A stretch of DNA of 64,000 nucleotides, taken from NCBI RefSeq assembly GCF_024499055.1, contig NZ_CP071249.1, positions 372,001-436,000 on the forward strand, read 5' to 3'. Position 1 is the stretch's first letter. Each line of letters begins with the position of its first letter. This DNA comes from Turicibacter bilis. Its GTDB lineage: Bacteria; Bacillota_I; Bacilli_A; MOL361; Turicibacteraceae. The notes under the pieces are model-generated. The model made no database searches. It worked only from the letters and a program-made list of their open reading frames with translations, and was not told the origin of the DNA. Shown piece by piece: positions 1 to 9,054 of this stretch. The position numbers and the translations under genes are program-made.

Positions 1-1
1 A

Positions 2-565
2 CGACAATTCATTTTACAGGTTCATTGTGGGATTAATGCCTTTTGTTTTATAGTCACGCTAATTTGTATTCTGGCACTACGGTTTAGTATTGGTTTAATC
101 GAATTATTTGCTCTGATTTTACCCATTATCGGAGTTTTATCACTATTTATGAATTCTAATTTAGGAAAAGGTCGGAAAGTCATGAAAGAATGCTATCTTT
201 TCGGAAGTTTAGCGAGTATTCTATCATTATTTTTAGTCTCACAAGTATTAATTCAGTTTTGCTATAAGAGCTGGCTATGGGGAGTTGGATACTTTTTATT
301 CACAGGAGCAGCCCTTGTGGCGATTGTGTATTTGCTCTTTTTTGGAGATATGCATTTTCTTTATAAATGTTTGACTCCGGTGACGTTAATTGCTGCTTTG
401 ATTATTGGGATTTTGGTTTCAATCGTTATCTATAGATTTTTTCTTAGCTGGTGTTTTACTCCAGGCTTTGTTTTATTTTTAAGTTATCTATTATGGATTA
501 TTGACCTTATTATGACGGTGTTTATTTGTTTAGATTTAAGAATTATCTTATTTAAAGGACGTTAA
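2..565 (+). CDS. Integral membrane protein, 5' end outside window
   Basis: The reading frame is open from the very first bases, so the gene begins upstream of the window; the internal ATG at 149 is not the true start. What is visible is almost entirely hydrophobic: about six membrane segments separated by short loops, with a basic loop (NSNLGKGRKVMK) after the first two and a short basic tail ending in KGR. No recognisable family motif is present. It ends 18 bp before the acetyltransferase gene at 584, so the two may be co-transcribed. I do not recognise the family. Confidence 0.6.
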   Translation, partial: RQFILQVHCGINAFCFIVTLICILALRFSIGLIELFALILPIIGVLSLFMNSNLGKGRKVMKECYLFGSLASILSLFLVSQVLIQFCYKSWLWGVGYFLFTGAALVAIVYLLFFGDMHFLYKCLTPVTLIAALIIGILVSIVIYRFFLSWCFTPGFVLFLSYLLWIIDLIMTVFICLDLRIILFKGR

Positions 566-583
566 GTCTAGAGGAGTTTTAAG

Positions 584-1126
584 ATGTTGAAAGCAGAAGA
601 GTCAGTGAGCGTTAGTTATCGTGCCTTAAATCAATCTGATTTAGAAGAACTGTTAAAGTTATACCAGGATAAATTATTTATTCAAGGATACGGAAAAATA
701 GATGAAGACAGACAGACAAAACAACAGTTAGAAGATTGGTATGAGCATTCTATTCATTCTTTGGATGAGTATTACTTTTCAATTTGGATGGAAGGCGGTA
801 AAGAATGGATAGGTTTTATTAGTTTAACTGACTTTAATGAGGATCAAAGTGAGGCTTGGATGAGTATAGGTATAAAGCCAACTTGGTGGGGCATGGGAAT
901 AGGAACAAAGGTTCTTACAGCATTCATTGATGATTGCTTTACCAATTGGCATCTTAAAACGTTAAGATTGAGTGTGTTTTCAACTAATCACCGAGCGTTG
1001 ATGCTTTATCAAAAAGTGGGATTTCAAGTTGAAATGATTTACAAGCAAAATCAAGCACCGAATTGGTTTAATACAGATATTTATCAGCTTTCTTTAAGCC
1101 AATCGTATGAAATATTGGGGGAGTGA
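584..1126 (+). CDS. GNAT-family N-acetyltransferase (RimJ/RimL-like)
   Basis: A 180-residue protein of the GCN5-related acetyltransferase fold, which moves the acetyl group of acetyl-CoA to an amine on a protein or small molecule. The acetyl-CoA loop is seen as WWGMGIGTKVL (R/Q-x-x-G-x-G type) near residues 105-115, followed by the typical C-terminal NHRALMLYQKVGFQVE, where asparagine, tyrosine and GF are family landmarks. Length is normal for single-domain members. A GAGGAG ribosome site at 571-576 supports the ATG at 584. The substrate cannot be deduced. Its stop overlaps the ribosome site region of the next gene, suggesting an operon with the gene at 1129. Confidence 0.85.
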   Translation: MLKAEESVSVSYRALNQSDLEELLKLYQDKLFIQGYGKIDEDRQTKQQLEDWYEHSIHSLDEYYFSIWMEGGKEWIGFISLTDFNEDQSEAWMSIGIKPTWWGMGIGTKVLTAFIDDCFTNWHLKTLRLSVFSTNHRALMLYQKVGFQVEMIYKQNQAPNWFNTDIYQLSLSQSYEILGE

Positions 1127-1128
1127 AT

Positions 1129-1581
1129 ATGAAAGGGAATAGCATTAAAAATAGTGTGTGGTGTGAAAGGGAAGGGGAGTTTCCCCGATATTTTAAAACG
1201 GATGGACAACTTCACTTTGATCAAACAGAGATTGATGGTTATAAGGTTGGTAGCCTTAGTTTTAGTAAAGAGGATTATGAGCGCTTAGTTTATACTGAAA
1301 CAATTAACACGGTAGGTAAAAGACAATTGACCATTGGATTGATTATTCGGGGAAATGATGTGGATGAAATCAATTATAAAGTTGCGTTTTATAATGAAGC
1401 TGATTCTTGTATTGATGTTTGTTGTCATAATGTTGCTTCTGAAGTGACTCCACATTTTAAACGAATTTGTGTGACCTATCCTATTCCTGCAGATAACTGT
1501 TATGTTAGAGTTGGCTGGGAGTTTAAGGGGATTGTTACTGGGGTGACATTTTTTCATCCGTCATTAATCTTAATAGACTAA
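1129..1581 (+). CDS. Hypothetical protein, probable beta-sandwich
   Basis: About 150 residues, unrecognised. I chose the ATG at 1129 because GGGGAG at 1117-1122 sits at a proper distance, whereas the GTG at 1123 directly abuts it. The sequence alternates hydrophobic and polar residues (VGSLSFSKEDYERLVY, LTIGLIIRGNDVDEINYKVAFYN, NCYVRVGWEFKGIVTGVTFFHPSL), which suggests an all-beta, galactose-binding or jelly-roll fold with no signal peptide. It almost overlaps the acetyltransferase gene and is followed by a terminator, so it closes that operon. Confidence 0.6.
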   Translation: MKGNSIKNSVWCEREGEFPRYFKTDGQLHFDQTEIDGYKVGSLSFSKEDYERLVYTETINTVGKRQLTIGLIIRGNDVDEINYKVAFYNEADSCIDVCCHNVASEVTPHFKRICVTYPIPADNCYVRVGWEFKGIVTGVTFFHPSLILID

Positions 1582-1587
1582 GGAAAT

Positions 1588-1622
1588 AAAAAAAACTCTC
1601 GAAATCGAGAGTTTTTTTTATT
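1588..1622. terminator. Bidirectional intrinsic terminator
   Basis: The hairpin ACTCTCGAAATCGAGAGT flanked by A and T runs lies between the convergent genes ending at 1581 and 1624 and can serve both strands. Confidence 0.85.
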
Positions 1623-1623
1623 T

Positions 1624-3021
1624 CTATTTTTGCTCTGTTGATTGACGTTTTTCCATTGTCCATCCTGTGGCTGCTAAAATTAATGAAATCATAGGCGATA
1701 ATAAGTTAAAGAAAGCATATGGTAAGAAGGCAATTGGATTAATCCCTAATGTGGCAATCATGTATGAACCGCAGGTTGTCCATGGGATTAAAGCTGATGT
1801 TACTGTTGCGCTATCTTCAATCGCACGTGATAAGTTTTTAGCTGCTAAGTTACGTTTCGCATATTCGTCTTTATACATGCGTCCAGGCATGACAATTGCT
1901 AAATATTGATCTCCAGTTACAATGTTTGTAAAGATACATGTGATAATTGTTGCAAAAACTAAACCGAATGTTCCTTTAGCAAACTGTAAGATACGTGTTG
2001 CAATCGTTTCAAGCATACCTGTTTTTTCAAGGACTCCACCAAATGATAGTGCACATACAACTAAAGAAACAGTCCATAACATACTATCTAATCCACCACG
2101 AGTTAATAAGTCATCAACCGCTACGACACCTGTATGTGACTGATAACCGTAATGCATGGCTGACATGACATCACCTAAACTTGCTCCTTGGAAAATGATT
2201 GCAAAAGCACCACCGATTAATGTTCCTGTTAATAAGGCTGGAAGTGCAGGAAGTTTTAAAATAACCATGGCAATAACAGAGACAGGAGCTAATAAAAGAA
2301 TTGGAGATAAGGTGTTAAAGTTTGAAACTAATGTTTCTTTAATGATGTTAATTTGAGCCATATCTAATGATTGACCGGCATATTTAACGCCAAGAATCGC
2401 ATAGATGACGATTGCGATGACATAAGCCGGAACAGTCGTATACATCATATGCTTAATATGATCAAATAAAGTTGCACCTGCCATAGCTGGTGCTAAATTG
2501 GTTGTATCTGAAAGAGGTGACATTTTATCACCAAAATAAGCCCCTGAAATAATGGCTCCTGCAATAACGGGTGATGGAATTCCTAATGTTTGACCAATTC
2601 CTAATAGAGCAATCCCAACTGTTCCCGCAGTTGTCCAAGACGAACCTGTTGAAACAGAAACAATTGAACAAATTAATAACGTTGCCACTAAGAAAATACT
2701 AGGTGACAAAATATTTAATCCCCAGTAAATCATTGAAGGAACAACCCCACTTAAAATCCATGTTCCAATTAGTGTTCCTACAATTAATAAAATCAGAATG
2801 GCTTGGATAGCCATTTTAATCGTTTCGATAATTCCGTCTTCAAGCTCCGACCATTTAAAGCCAAGTCGATAGACTCCGATTAAGGAAGCAACAGCTGTCC
2901 CTAATAAAAGTGGGATTTGAGGATCCACCTTAAAGACAATTAAGGATAACGCTAAAATAATAATTAAAAATACGATAGGAATCAATGATTCAAATAGTGT
3001 TGCTTTTCGTTGTTGTTTCAT
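1624..3021 (-). CDS. nhaC: NhaC-family Na+/H+ antiporter
   Basis: A 465-residue polytopic membrane protein of the NhaC ion-transporter family, which exchanges sodium (or in some members malate/lactate) for protons across the cytoplasmic membrane. About eleven to twelve hydrophobic segments are visible. Family-typical stretches are the serine/threonine-rich SVSTGSSWTTAGTVGIAL near residues 120-140, the conserved GAYFGDKMSPLSDTTNLA near 158-175 and the later TSALIPWTTCGSYM. The minus-strand upstream sequence carries GAGGAG and GAGAGAA. It is monocistronic, with a terminator shared with the convergent gene. Exact substrate (sodium versus lactate/malate) is not decided by sequence. Confidence 0.85.
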   Translation of the reverse strand: MKQQRKATLFESLIPIVFLIIILALSLIVFKVDPQIPLLLGTAVASLIGVYRLGFKWSELEDGIIETIKMAIQAILILLIVGTLIGTWILSGVVPSMIYWGLNILSPSIFLVATLLICSIVSVSTGSSWTTAGTVGIALLGIGQTLGIPSPVIAGAIISGAYFGDKMSPLSDTTNLAPAMAGATLFDHIKHMMYTTVPAYVIAIVIYAILGVKYAGQSLDMAQINIIKETLVSNFNTLSPILLLAPVSVIAMVILKLPALPALLTGTLIGGAFAIIFQGASLGDVMSAMHYGYQSHTGVVAVDDLLTRGGLDSMLWTVSLVVCALSFGGVLEKTGMLETIATRILQFAKGTFGLVFATIITCIFTNIVTGDQYLAIVMPGRMYKDEYAKRNLAAKNLSRAIEDSATVTSALIPWTTCGSYMIATLGINPIAFLPYAFFNLLSPMISLILAATGWTMEKRQSTEQK

Positions 3022-3500
3022 CTTATTCTCTCTTCTCCTCTCAATTATGTTGATGGTTTATTGACATTGAATTTAGTCTAATGAACCGAATTTAATGAGA
3101 ATTTACCCAATAAAAAAACGAAAAATATCGAGAATTGCCGAAACATAATATAACATGTTCTTAGATGGACTGCAAATGTTTTTTTGAAAATAATGAAACG
3201 TAAATTTTGGTAATTAATCCAGGGTTAATTAAACATCATGAACCACTGTTTTAGAACAAAAAAATAAAAAAGATGAGGGGGAAGAGGAATATTTTTGAAA
3301 TGATTTTCAAATTATATTATATATAAGGTTGTCTTTTTCTGAAAAACGTGCTATATTTAACCTGTACTTAATAATTCTTTTGGTATTTTTCACAGGTTCA
3401 AATGAATAAATTTTCTTGGGGTTTATAACTAAGGGTAATGATGTGGGTAGCAAAATAGTATTAAGTAACAAATTTTTATTTGTTTTCGGAGGTATTTATT
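3022..3500. promoter_or_regulatory. Divergent intergenic region with cold-shock gene promoter and long leader
   Basis: No gene is apparent in this 480-bp stretch. TTGTCT at 3329-3334 and TATATT at 3352-3357, separated by 17 bp, form a good promoter. Transcription from about 3364 would leave a leader of roughly 135 nt before the cold-shock ATG, which is the hallmark of cold-shock mRNAs whose structured leader changes fold at low temperature. The left part must also hold the promoter of the minus-strand antiporter gene; I could not place it with confidence. Confidence 0.6.
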
Positions 3501-3701
3501 ATGAATACAGGTACAGTTAAATGGTTTAACGCAGAAAAAGGATTCGGATTCATTTCAGTTGAAGGTGGAGAAGATGTATTCGTACATTACTCAGCAATTA
3601 CTGGTGAAGGATTCAAAACATTAGAAGAAGGACAAAAAGTTTCTTTCGATATCGTTGAAGGAAACCGTGGAGCTCAAGCTTCTAACGTTGTTAAATTATA
3701 A
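3501..3701 (+). CDS. csp: Cold-shock protein (CspA/CspB family)
   Basis: A 66-residue single cold-shock domain (OB-fold) protein that binds single-stranded RNA and DNA and acts as an RNA chaperone. RNP1 is seen as KGFGFI and RNP2 as VFVHY, both intact, with the usual start [10 protein letters not shown] and end ASNVVKL. The upstream in-frame TTG at 3480 is not the start: the GGAGG at 3488-3492 lies just ahead of ATG 3501 and family members begin at this methionine. It stands alone, with its own promoter, long leader and terminator. Confidence 0.95.
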   Translation: MNTGTVKWFNAEKGFGFISVEGGEDVFVHYSAITGEGFKTLEEGQKVSFDIVEGNRGAQASNVVKL

Positions 3702-3721
3702 TCATTCATAACATTTTTTAG

Positions 3722-3753
3722 AGCTAGTGATCATTTTATCACTAGCTTTTTTC
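3722..3753 (+). terminator. Intrinsic terminator of csp
   Basis: AGCTAGTGAT pairs perfectly with ATCACTAGCT around a six-base loop and is followed by a T run. Confidence 0.85.
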
Positions 3754-3987
3754 TTATGGATTAAAAGATTAAATGAAGATGGAGAATCTAGTAAAATGTT
3801 TTATAGAAAACAATGATTGAGTCATGATGCGCTAATTGTCAATGAGGTTTAAAATGAGATGAATGATTAGAAGCTAGTAGCAAAAGTTGATTCAAAACAT
3901 CAAAAATCTCTTGTTTTTTTCAGTTTGGAATGTTAAGGATTAATAGGAAGAATTAAAAGAGATGAATTTTAAAAGGGGTGTTATAGT

Positions 3988-5406
3988 TTGGAGAAGCGTA
4001 TTGATTTAACCAAAGGTCCCATTGTGAGAACGTTAGTTAAATTAGCATTGCCAATTATGGGAACATCATTTATCCAAATGGCTTATAATCTGACGGATAT
4101 GATTTGGATTGGTAAAGTTGGAAGTAAGGCAGTGGCTGCTATCGGAACGGCTGGTTTTTTTACGTGGCTTGCGATGGCTTTTATCATGATTTCAAAAAAT
4201 GGAGCTGAGATTAAGGTCGCTCAATCAACTGGAGCGAAGCGTTTTGATGAAACGAAAATGTATGTTAGAAGTGCCATTCAAATTAACTTAATACTTGCCA
4301 TAATCTATATGCTAGTTTTACTTATTTTAAAAGAACCGTTGATTAGTTTCTTTAACTTAGGTGATACTGAGATTATTCAGATGTCATATACCTATTTAGA
4401 GGTGATGGCATTCGGAATGATTTTTTATTTTATTAATCCTGTTTTAACTGCTATATTTAATGGATCAGGGGATAGTAAAACTCCATTTATTATTAATACG
4501 ATTGGGTTATTGTTCAATATTATATTTGACCCATTATTAATTTTAGGATTTGGTTCTATTCCAGCCTTAGGGGTATTAGGAGCCGCGTTAGCTACTGTTG
4601 CTGCACAAATTATGGTCACAATTTGCTTTGTAGTGGTAATGATTAGAAGTAAAGTGAATGATTTAAAAGTGGATCTTTTTAAGAAACCGGATATTGTATC
4701 CATGAAAACACTCTGTAGACTCGGACTTCCAGGGGCTGTCCAAAGTGGGTCATTTACATTAATTGCGATGATTTTAGGACGATTAGTCGCGGTTTATGGA
4801 GCAGTTCCAATTGCGGTTCAAAAAGTGGGATCACAGATTGAATCGATTTCTTGGATGACAGCTGGTGGTTTTTCAACAGCCTTAGGAGCGTTTGTTGGTC
4901 AAAACTATGGTGCAAAACAATATGAGCGAATTCAGAAAGGTTATCGTACCACGTTAATGTTAGCCTTAGGACTAGGGGGATTTACGACCTCCTTACTCAT
5001 CTTTGCTGGTCGTCCTATTTTTACCTTCTTTTTACCTGAAGCAGAGGCAATTCACCAAGGAACAGATTACTTAAAAATCTTAGGGTACTCACAATTGTTT
5101 ATGTGTATTGAGATTACAACACAAGGATTATTTAATGGATTAGGTCGAACGTATATTCCTTCTGCAGTGGGGATTATTTTAACGGCTGCTCGTATTCCCC
5201 TTGCTTATTTAATTGCAACACCTACGCTTTTAGGAATTAATGGTGTTTGGTGGGCTATTTCATTAAGCAGTGTGGCAAAGGGAATTGTTTTAGTTGTGAT
5301 TTATTTTTATTTACAAAAACGAAAAAAGTTATACGATATGCAAGAGTTTGATCTCGATACTGAGGATAATTTTGAAGAAAGTAGTCCTCCTTTAATCGAA
5401 TCTTAG
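3988..5406 (+). CDS. MATE-family multidrug/sodium exporter
   Basis: A 472-residue MATE transporter with twelve membrane segments in two homologous halves. Typical landmarks are the N-terminal GPIVRTLVKLALPIMGTSFIQ, NLTDMIWIGKVGSKAVAAIG in the first half and AVQSGSFTLIAMILGR with AAGGFSTALGAFVGQNYGA-like sequence in the second half. These proteins expel cationic drugs or metabolites in exchange for sodium or protons. The start is TTG at 3988, supported by AAGGGGTG at 3973-3980. It is monocistronic. Its acidic, polar C-terminal tail (about 25 residues) is probably cytoplasmic. Substrate unknown. Confidence 0.85.
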   Translation: MEKRIDLTKGPIVRTLVKLALPIMGTSFIQMAYNLTDMIWIGKVGSKAVAAIGTAGFFTWLAMAFIMISKNGAEIKVAQSTGAKRFDETKMYVRSAIQINLILAIIYMLVLLILKEPLISFFNLGDTEIIQMSYTYLEVMAFGMIFYFINPVLTAIFNGSGDSKTPFIINTIGLLFNIIFDPLLILGFGSIPALGVLGAALATVAAQIMVTICFVVVMIRSKVNDLKVDLFKKPDIVSMKTLCRLGLPGAVQSGSFTLIAMILGRLVAVYGAVPIAVQKVGSQIESISWMTAGGFSTALGAFVGQNYGAKQYERIQKGYRTTLMLALGLGGFTTSLLIFAGRPIFTFFLPEAEAIHQGTDYLKILGYSQLFMCIEITTQGLFNGLGRTYIPSAVGIILTAARIPLAYLIATPTLLGINGVWWAISLSSVAKGIVLVVIYFYLQKRKKLYDMQEFDLDTEDNFEESSPPLIES

Positions 5407-5419
5407 TCTTGTTTTAGAG

Positions 5420-5455
5420 TCGAATAAGCGCCTGTGCGGTTATTCGGCTTTTTTA
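5420..5455 (+). terminator. Intrinsic terminator
   Basis: CGAATAA...TTATTCG with an inner GCGC/GCGG part forms a hairpin followed by TTTTTT, just after the MATE gene. Confidence 0.75.
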
Positions 5456-5694
5456 ATCTTTTGATCTATTCGTTTTATTCCTACTGAACTGACCGAGCAT
5501 GGATGACTTAAAGAATAAAGGTTAAAAATAAAGGAAATGAAAGATTTAGTGTAGATGAAAAGATTTCTTTCGTTCATAAAACAATTTTTGAAGAAATTCT
5601 TATCAACTAACGACAGCGTATCGACGTTTTAATATACATTTAGTGTCTAATTTGATAGAATAGAGATAAGATTATGTAGAAAGGGGATATGGTT

Positions 5695-8229
5695 ATGAAA
5701 ATATTAGTTACTGAATTATTTTTAAGTCACATCCCTCAAGGGAAAGAATCCTTTGTCCTACAAAAAATGAGTCAGTTTGTTCATGAATATGTTGCTTCAA
5801 AGTTTAATATGTCTGCTATGCGTGCAGGTGTATCCGTCCGTGAAATTAAAAATAATCGAAATGGGTTACGCATTTTTAAACTCCGAATTAATAAAGGAGA
5901 TCGGATTTTGTTTACGTTTGATACGGATCGGGTACGTTCAGAATACCGTCAAGCGATTTTGTTTTTAGATTATTGCCATCATGATGATCAAGCGATGCGA
6001 GGACGAATGATTGGAGTTTCAAATCAACAAGTTGAGGAATATTTGACATCCGAAGAGTCGATTGATGAATTCATCGATCAGCAATATATCAATTTTGATT
6101 ACGATCCTAATCGCGTGATTACTCGTGTCATCAATGTCGAGACCATGGGACAGTTATTAGATGAACGTGAGGATAAGGCGGTTTATTATTTGAATGATGA
6201 ACAGTTTGAATGCTTGGCACCAACAGATGCCCCTACCTTTATTTTTGGTAGTGCCGGAAGCGGAAAAACAACAATTAATATTCATAAAGCGTTTATTTTG
6301 GCGATGCAACCCATTAAGATTGCTTACTTTACTTATTCTTCTTATCTTGTCGAAGATGCGAAGAAGTTATTTCAAAAAATTTTGGAAGAGTCACCGGAGT
6401 ATCGTGCAGATGAATTATTAAAGCGTGTTCATTTTTATCATTTGAACGATTATATTTCTCAAGAAGTTTCAATTTATCAAACGGTGAGTTATGAACAGTT
6501 TCGCACGTGGGTTATTGAACGTCAGCCCTTGCTTTTAAAACAATTAGGAATCGGAATTTATGATATTTGGAAAGAAATTCGAGGAATTATTAAAGGGATG
6601 ATTCCAAAAGAATGGATAGATTATCGAGTGAATATGAATGAGTGGTCTCTTGCATCAGATTTAGTTGAGGTGATTGTTAAAAAAGGTTTAGGTCATGTGG
6701 ATGGAGAAGATCTCGTGCTTCATGCCGAAAAACTTTATGAAGCAAAGACTCGATTTTTAGATCAATATGAACTCAAAGCAGTTTTACTTATGCATCAAAT
6801 TCTCGATCAGTATTTACTCAATCATGCCCTAATTCCAAAAGAAATCTATTTAAAGTTAGATGAGCAGTATTGTTTATATTCATCGTCTCAGCGTGAATTA
6901 CTATATGAACTAACCTTAAGATACCAAATGTTCTTATCTGCTGAAGGAAAAGTGGACGAGAATGACATTGCAAGACAATTTCTCAATCGTTTAATGAATC
7001 AAAATGTTCCTTTATTTGATTTTGTCATTGCTGATGAAATTCAAGACTTAACAGAAATTCAAATTTATTGTTTAATTCGTCTGGCCAGAAATCGAAATAA
7101 CTTATTATTTAGTGGAGATATCAATCAAACCATTCGCCCGACTTATTTTCATACAGGACGAATTGAGAGTATCTTAAAAACGTCAAATACGCATTTAGGA
7201 TTTATTAAACATCAATTAGTTAAAAATTATCGAAGTACGAAAGAAGTTGTCGATTTAGCTAATCAAGTGGTTAATTTGCGAATTCAGCGTTTAGGTTTAA
7301 ATAAAAAAAATGATTATCATGAAATTCCAATTCGAGGAGAACAGCATCCGATTTATTATTTTGATGCGAAACATCCCCTTGAGATGGTTAAGTTAATTGA
7401 GACGGGACTCAATCGACATTATGTAGCCATTGTTGTTCCAGATGAAGAAGAAAAGAAAAACTTTGAACGACTCACTCAACAAAAGGGAGCTGTCTTTACT
7501 GTTGAAGAGATTAAAGGAATCGAAAAGGAGTATATCATTTGCTATAATGTCATGACGAAGTATAAAACGGCGTGGGAAACAATCATAAATCAAGATGTGA
7601 TGTATCAAAATCAATATCGTTATTACTTTAACTTATTGTACGTGGCATTGACACGAGCTCGTCATCATTTATGTTTCATTGAAGAAGATATGCCACCGTC
7701 ACTTTATGAGCAATTTGAAAGTGAGTTTTTATCTTTTGATACATTTGATGAAACCGAATTAAAGCTGAATCAATTATCAACGGATAATCAATTTTATAAA
7801 GAAGCTCAATTATATGAGCGTCGTGAGCTTTATGAGCAAGCGATTACGGAATATGAACTATCACAACTTGAAGAAGCAAAAACTGATATTGCAAGATGCC
7901 GTGCATTAATGAAGAACAAAGAGGGCCATCACATTGAAGCGGGACATGACTTAATGCACCTTAAAGAGTATGAAAAAGCAGCGCTTTGTTATCGTCAAGG
8001 ACATGACCGACTCAACTATTTAAAGGCATTGGTCTTTCAGGAGTTACCCTTTGCTCAAATCCAACAAGAGTTTGAGAAAGAAGGAAGTGATGTTTTAACT
8101 TTTGTTTATGAGCAAGACGTACGTGTCACTTGGTTGAAGCGATTTAATAAGCTATATTCAAGACATCTTCTAAAACAGGCACAGGTCATTGATCGAATGA
8201 TTGAAACGATACACGAGTTGAAAGGATGA
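5695..8229 (+). CDS. UvrD/Rep-like superfamily 1 helicase with RelE/ParE-like N-terminus
   Basis: About 844 residues. The ATG at 5695 has AAAGGGG at 5680-5686 eight bases ahead; the ATG at 5689 is too close. Residues about 1-110 contain a beta-rich segment (GLRIFKLRINKGDRILF ... AILFLDYCHHDD) that resembles the RelE/ParE toxin fold. The SF1 helicase core follows: Q-like YLNDEQFECL, Walker A GSAGSGKT at about 185-192, Walker B DEIQD at about 447, KNYRSTKEVVDLANQ and motif VI LTRARHH at about 652. The last 150 residues look like TPR-type helical repeats. It should be an ATP-driven DNA (or RNA) translocase. It overlaps the next gene, so the two are co-translated. The function of the cassette is unknown; DNA repair or defence are both possible. 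Confidence 0.75.
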   Translation: MKILVTELFLSHIPQGKESFVLQKMSQFVHEYVASKFNMSAMRAGVSVREIKNNRNGLRIFKLRINKGDRILFTFDTDRVRSEYRQAILFLDYCHHDDQAMRGRMIGVSNQQVEEYLTSEESIDEFIDQQYINFDYDPNRVITRVINVETMGQLLDEREDKAVYYLNDEQFECLAPTDAPTFIFGSAGSGKTTINIHKAFILAMQPIKIAYFTYSSYLVEDAKKLFQKILEESPEYRADELLKRVHFYHLNDYISQEVSIYQTVSYEQFRTWVIERQPLLLKQLGIGIYDIWKEIRGIIKGMIPKEWIDYRVNMNEWSLASDLVEVIVKKGLGHVDGEDLVLHAEKLYEAKTRFLDQYELKAVLLMHQILDQYLLNHALIPKEIYLKLDEQYCLYSSSQRELLYELTLRYQMFLSAEGKVDENDIARQFLNRLMNQNVPLFDFVIADEIQDLTEIQIYCLIRLARNRNNLLFSGDINQTIRPTYFHTGRIESILKTSNTHLGFIKHQLVKNYRSTKEVVDLANQVVNLRIQRLGLNKKNDYHEIPIRGEQHPIYYFDAKHPLEMVKLIETGLNRHYVAIVVPDEEEKKNFERLTQQKGAVFTVEEIKGIEKEYIICYNVMTKYKTAWETIINQDVMYQNQYRYYFNLLYVALTRARHHLCFIEEDMPPSLYEQFESEFLSFDTFDETELKLNQLSTDNQFYKEAQLYERRELYEQAITEYELSQLEEAKTDIARCRALMKNKEGHHIEAGHDLMHLKEYEKAALCYRQGHDRLNYLKALVFQELPFAQIQQEFEKEGSDVLTFVYEQDVRVTWLKRFNKLYSRHLLKQAQVIDRMIETIHELKG

Positions 8230-8234
8230 GAGGA

Positions 8235-9014
8235 ATGGAAACGGAATTTTTAGATTTAATAAAAACATTTGAAAAAACAGCTAAACGACTGGAAACATTA
8301 GATACAACGATTTTAAACTTCAAGGATGTGGTAGAGGGGTTACGCCAAAATTTAGATGAGCTTGTAGAAATGGTACATCTCGAGGAGATTGTAGAGTTAT
8401 CTGAAAAGGGGAGCCGAAAAATCCAATTATTAAATCAAAATTTAGATCAAATTTCGCAGACGTATGAACGTTTATTACATGTTGATGAATTTAAAGAGGA
8501 GTACTTCGAGCGTTTAACAGCAATTGAAGATAAAATTATGCGTTTAAGTGATCGTGAAACGATGGATGATGGGAATCAAAAAGAAGGGCAAGCAAGTTCA
8601 AGTTATATCGCCCTAGAAGATCGTCGTCATGTTTATTATATTGAAACGGAGACGCATCAATTGATGGCAATGGCCAAGGAAAATGAAAATGAGAATGGTC
8701 CAATTGATGGAATTCTTGCTAAAAAGCTTGTTTGTGAAAATGATACAGTGTTTGCCCTCCATCAAGAGACAGGTGACGTATTTGTCTTAAATGGGCGAAT
8801 CCCGATGGCTCGTCATTCATTAGATGCAACAGATTTTGTGGTGGTAGGATTTAATATTTACTACTTATCTGACACAAAACTAATGAGATTCCATCTATTT
8901 ACACTAGAAAAAGAAGTCATTTTAAATCATATTGTTTCATTCGAACGTTTAAATCATCAATTAATTTGTCAAACTGAAGCTAAAAAATCAGTCTTTGTGA
9001 ATTTAAATAAATAA
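8235..9014 (+). CDS. Coiled-coil protein with propeller-like C-terminus, helicase partner
   Basis: About 259 residues, unrecognised. Residues 1-110 are charged and heptad-rich (ETEFLDLIKTFEKTAKRLETLD, LDQISQTYERLLHVDEF), indicating a coiled coil. The remainder has repeated strand-like units with aromatic pairs (HVYYIETETHQLMAM, VFALHQETGDVFVLNG, NIYYLSDTKLMRFHL), like part of a beta-propeller. An ATG at 8226 overlaps the helicase stop as ATGA, but AAAGGA at 8221-8226 better fits the ATG at 8235; either is possible. The tight coupling to the helicase gene and the shared terminator suggest an obligate partner. Confidence 0.6.
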   Translation: METEFLDLIKTFEKTAKRLETLDTTILNFKDVVEGLRQNLDELVEMVHLEEIVELSEKGSRKIQLLNQNLDQISQTYERLLHVDEFKEEYFERLTAIEDKIMRLSDRETMDDGNQKEGQASSSYIALEDRRHVYYIETETHQLMAMAKENENENGPIDGILAKKLVCENDTVFALHQETGDVFVLNGRIPMARHSLDATDFVVVGFNIYYLSDTKLMRFHLFTLEKEVILNHIVSFERLNHQLICQTEAKKSVFVNLNK

Positions 9015-9054
9015 AAAGCATAGTGGAGTATGGTATGACTCCACTATGCTTTTT
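9013..9054. terminator. Bidirectional intrinsic terminator
   Basis: A perfect 17-bp stem (AAAAAGCATAGTGGAGT and its complement) with an eight-base loop separates convergent genes and can stop transcription on both strands. Confidence 0.9.

Noticed and set aside
3150..3260. Inverted repeat TAATTAA/TTAATTA upstream of csp
   Set aside because: Simple AT-rich complementarity expected by chance in this composition; no second copy seen.
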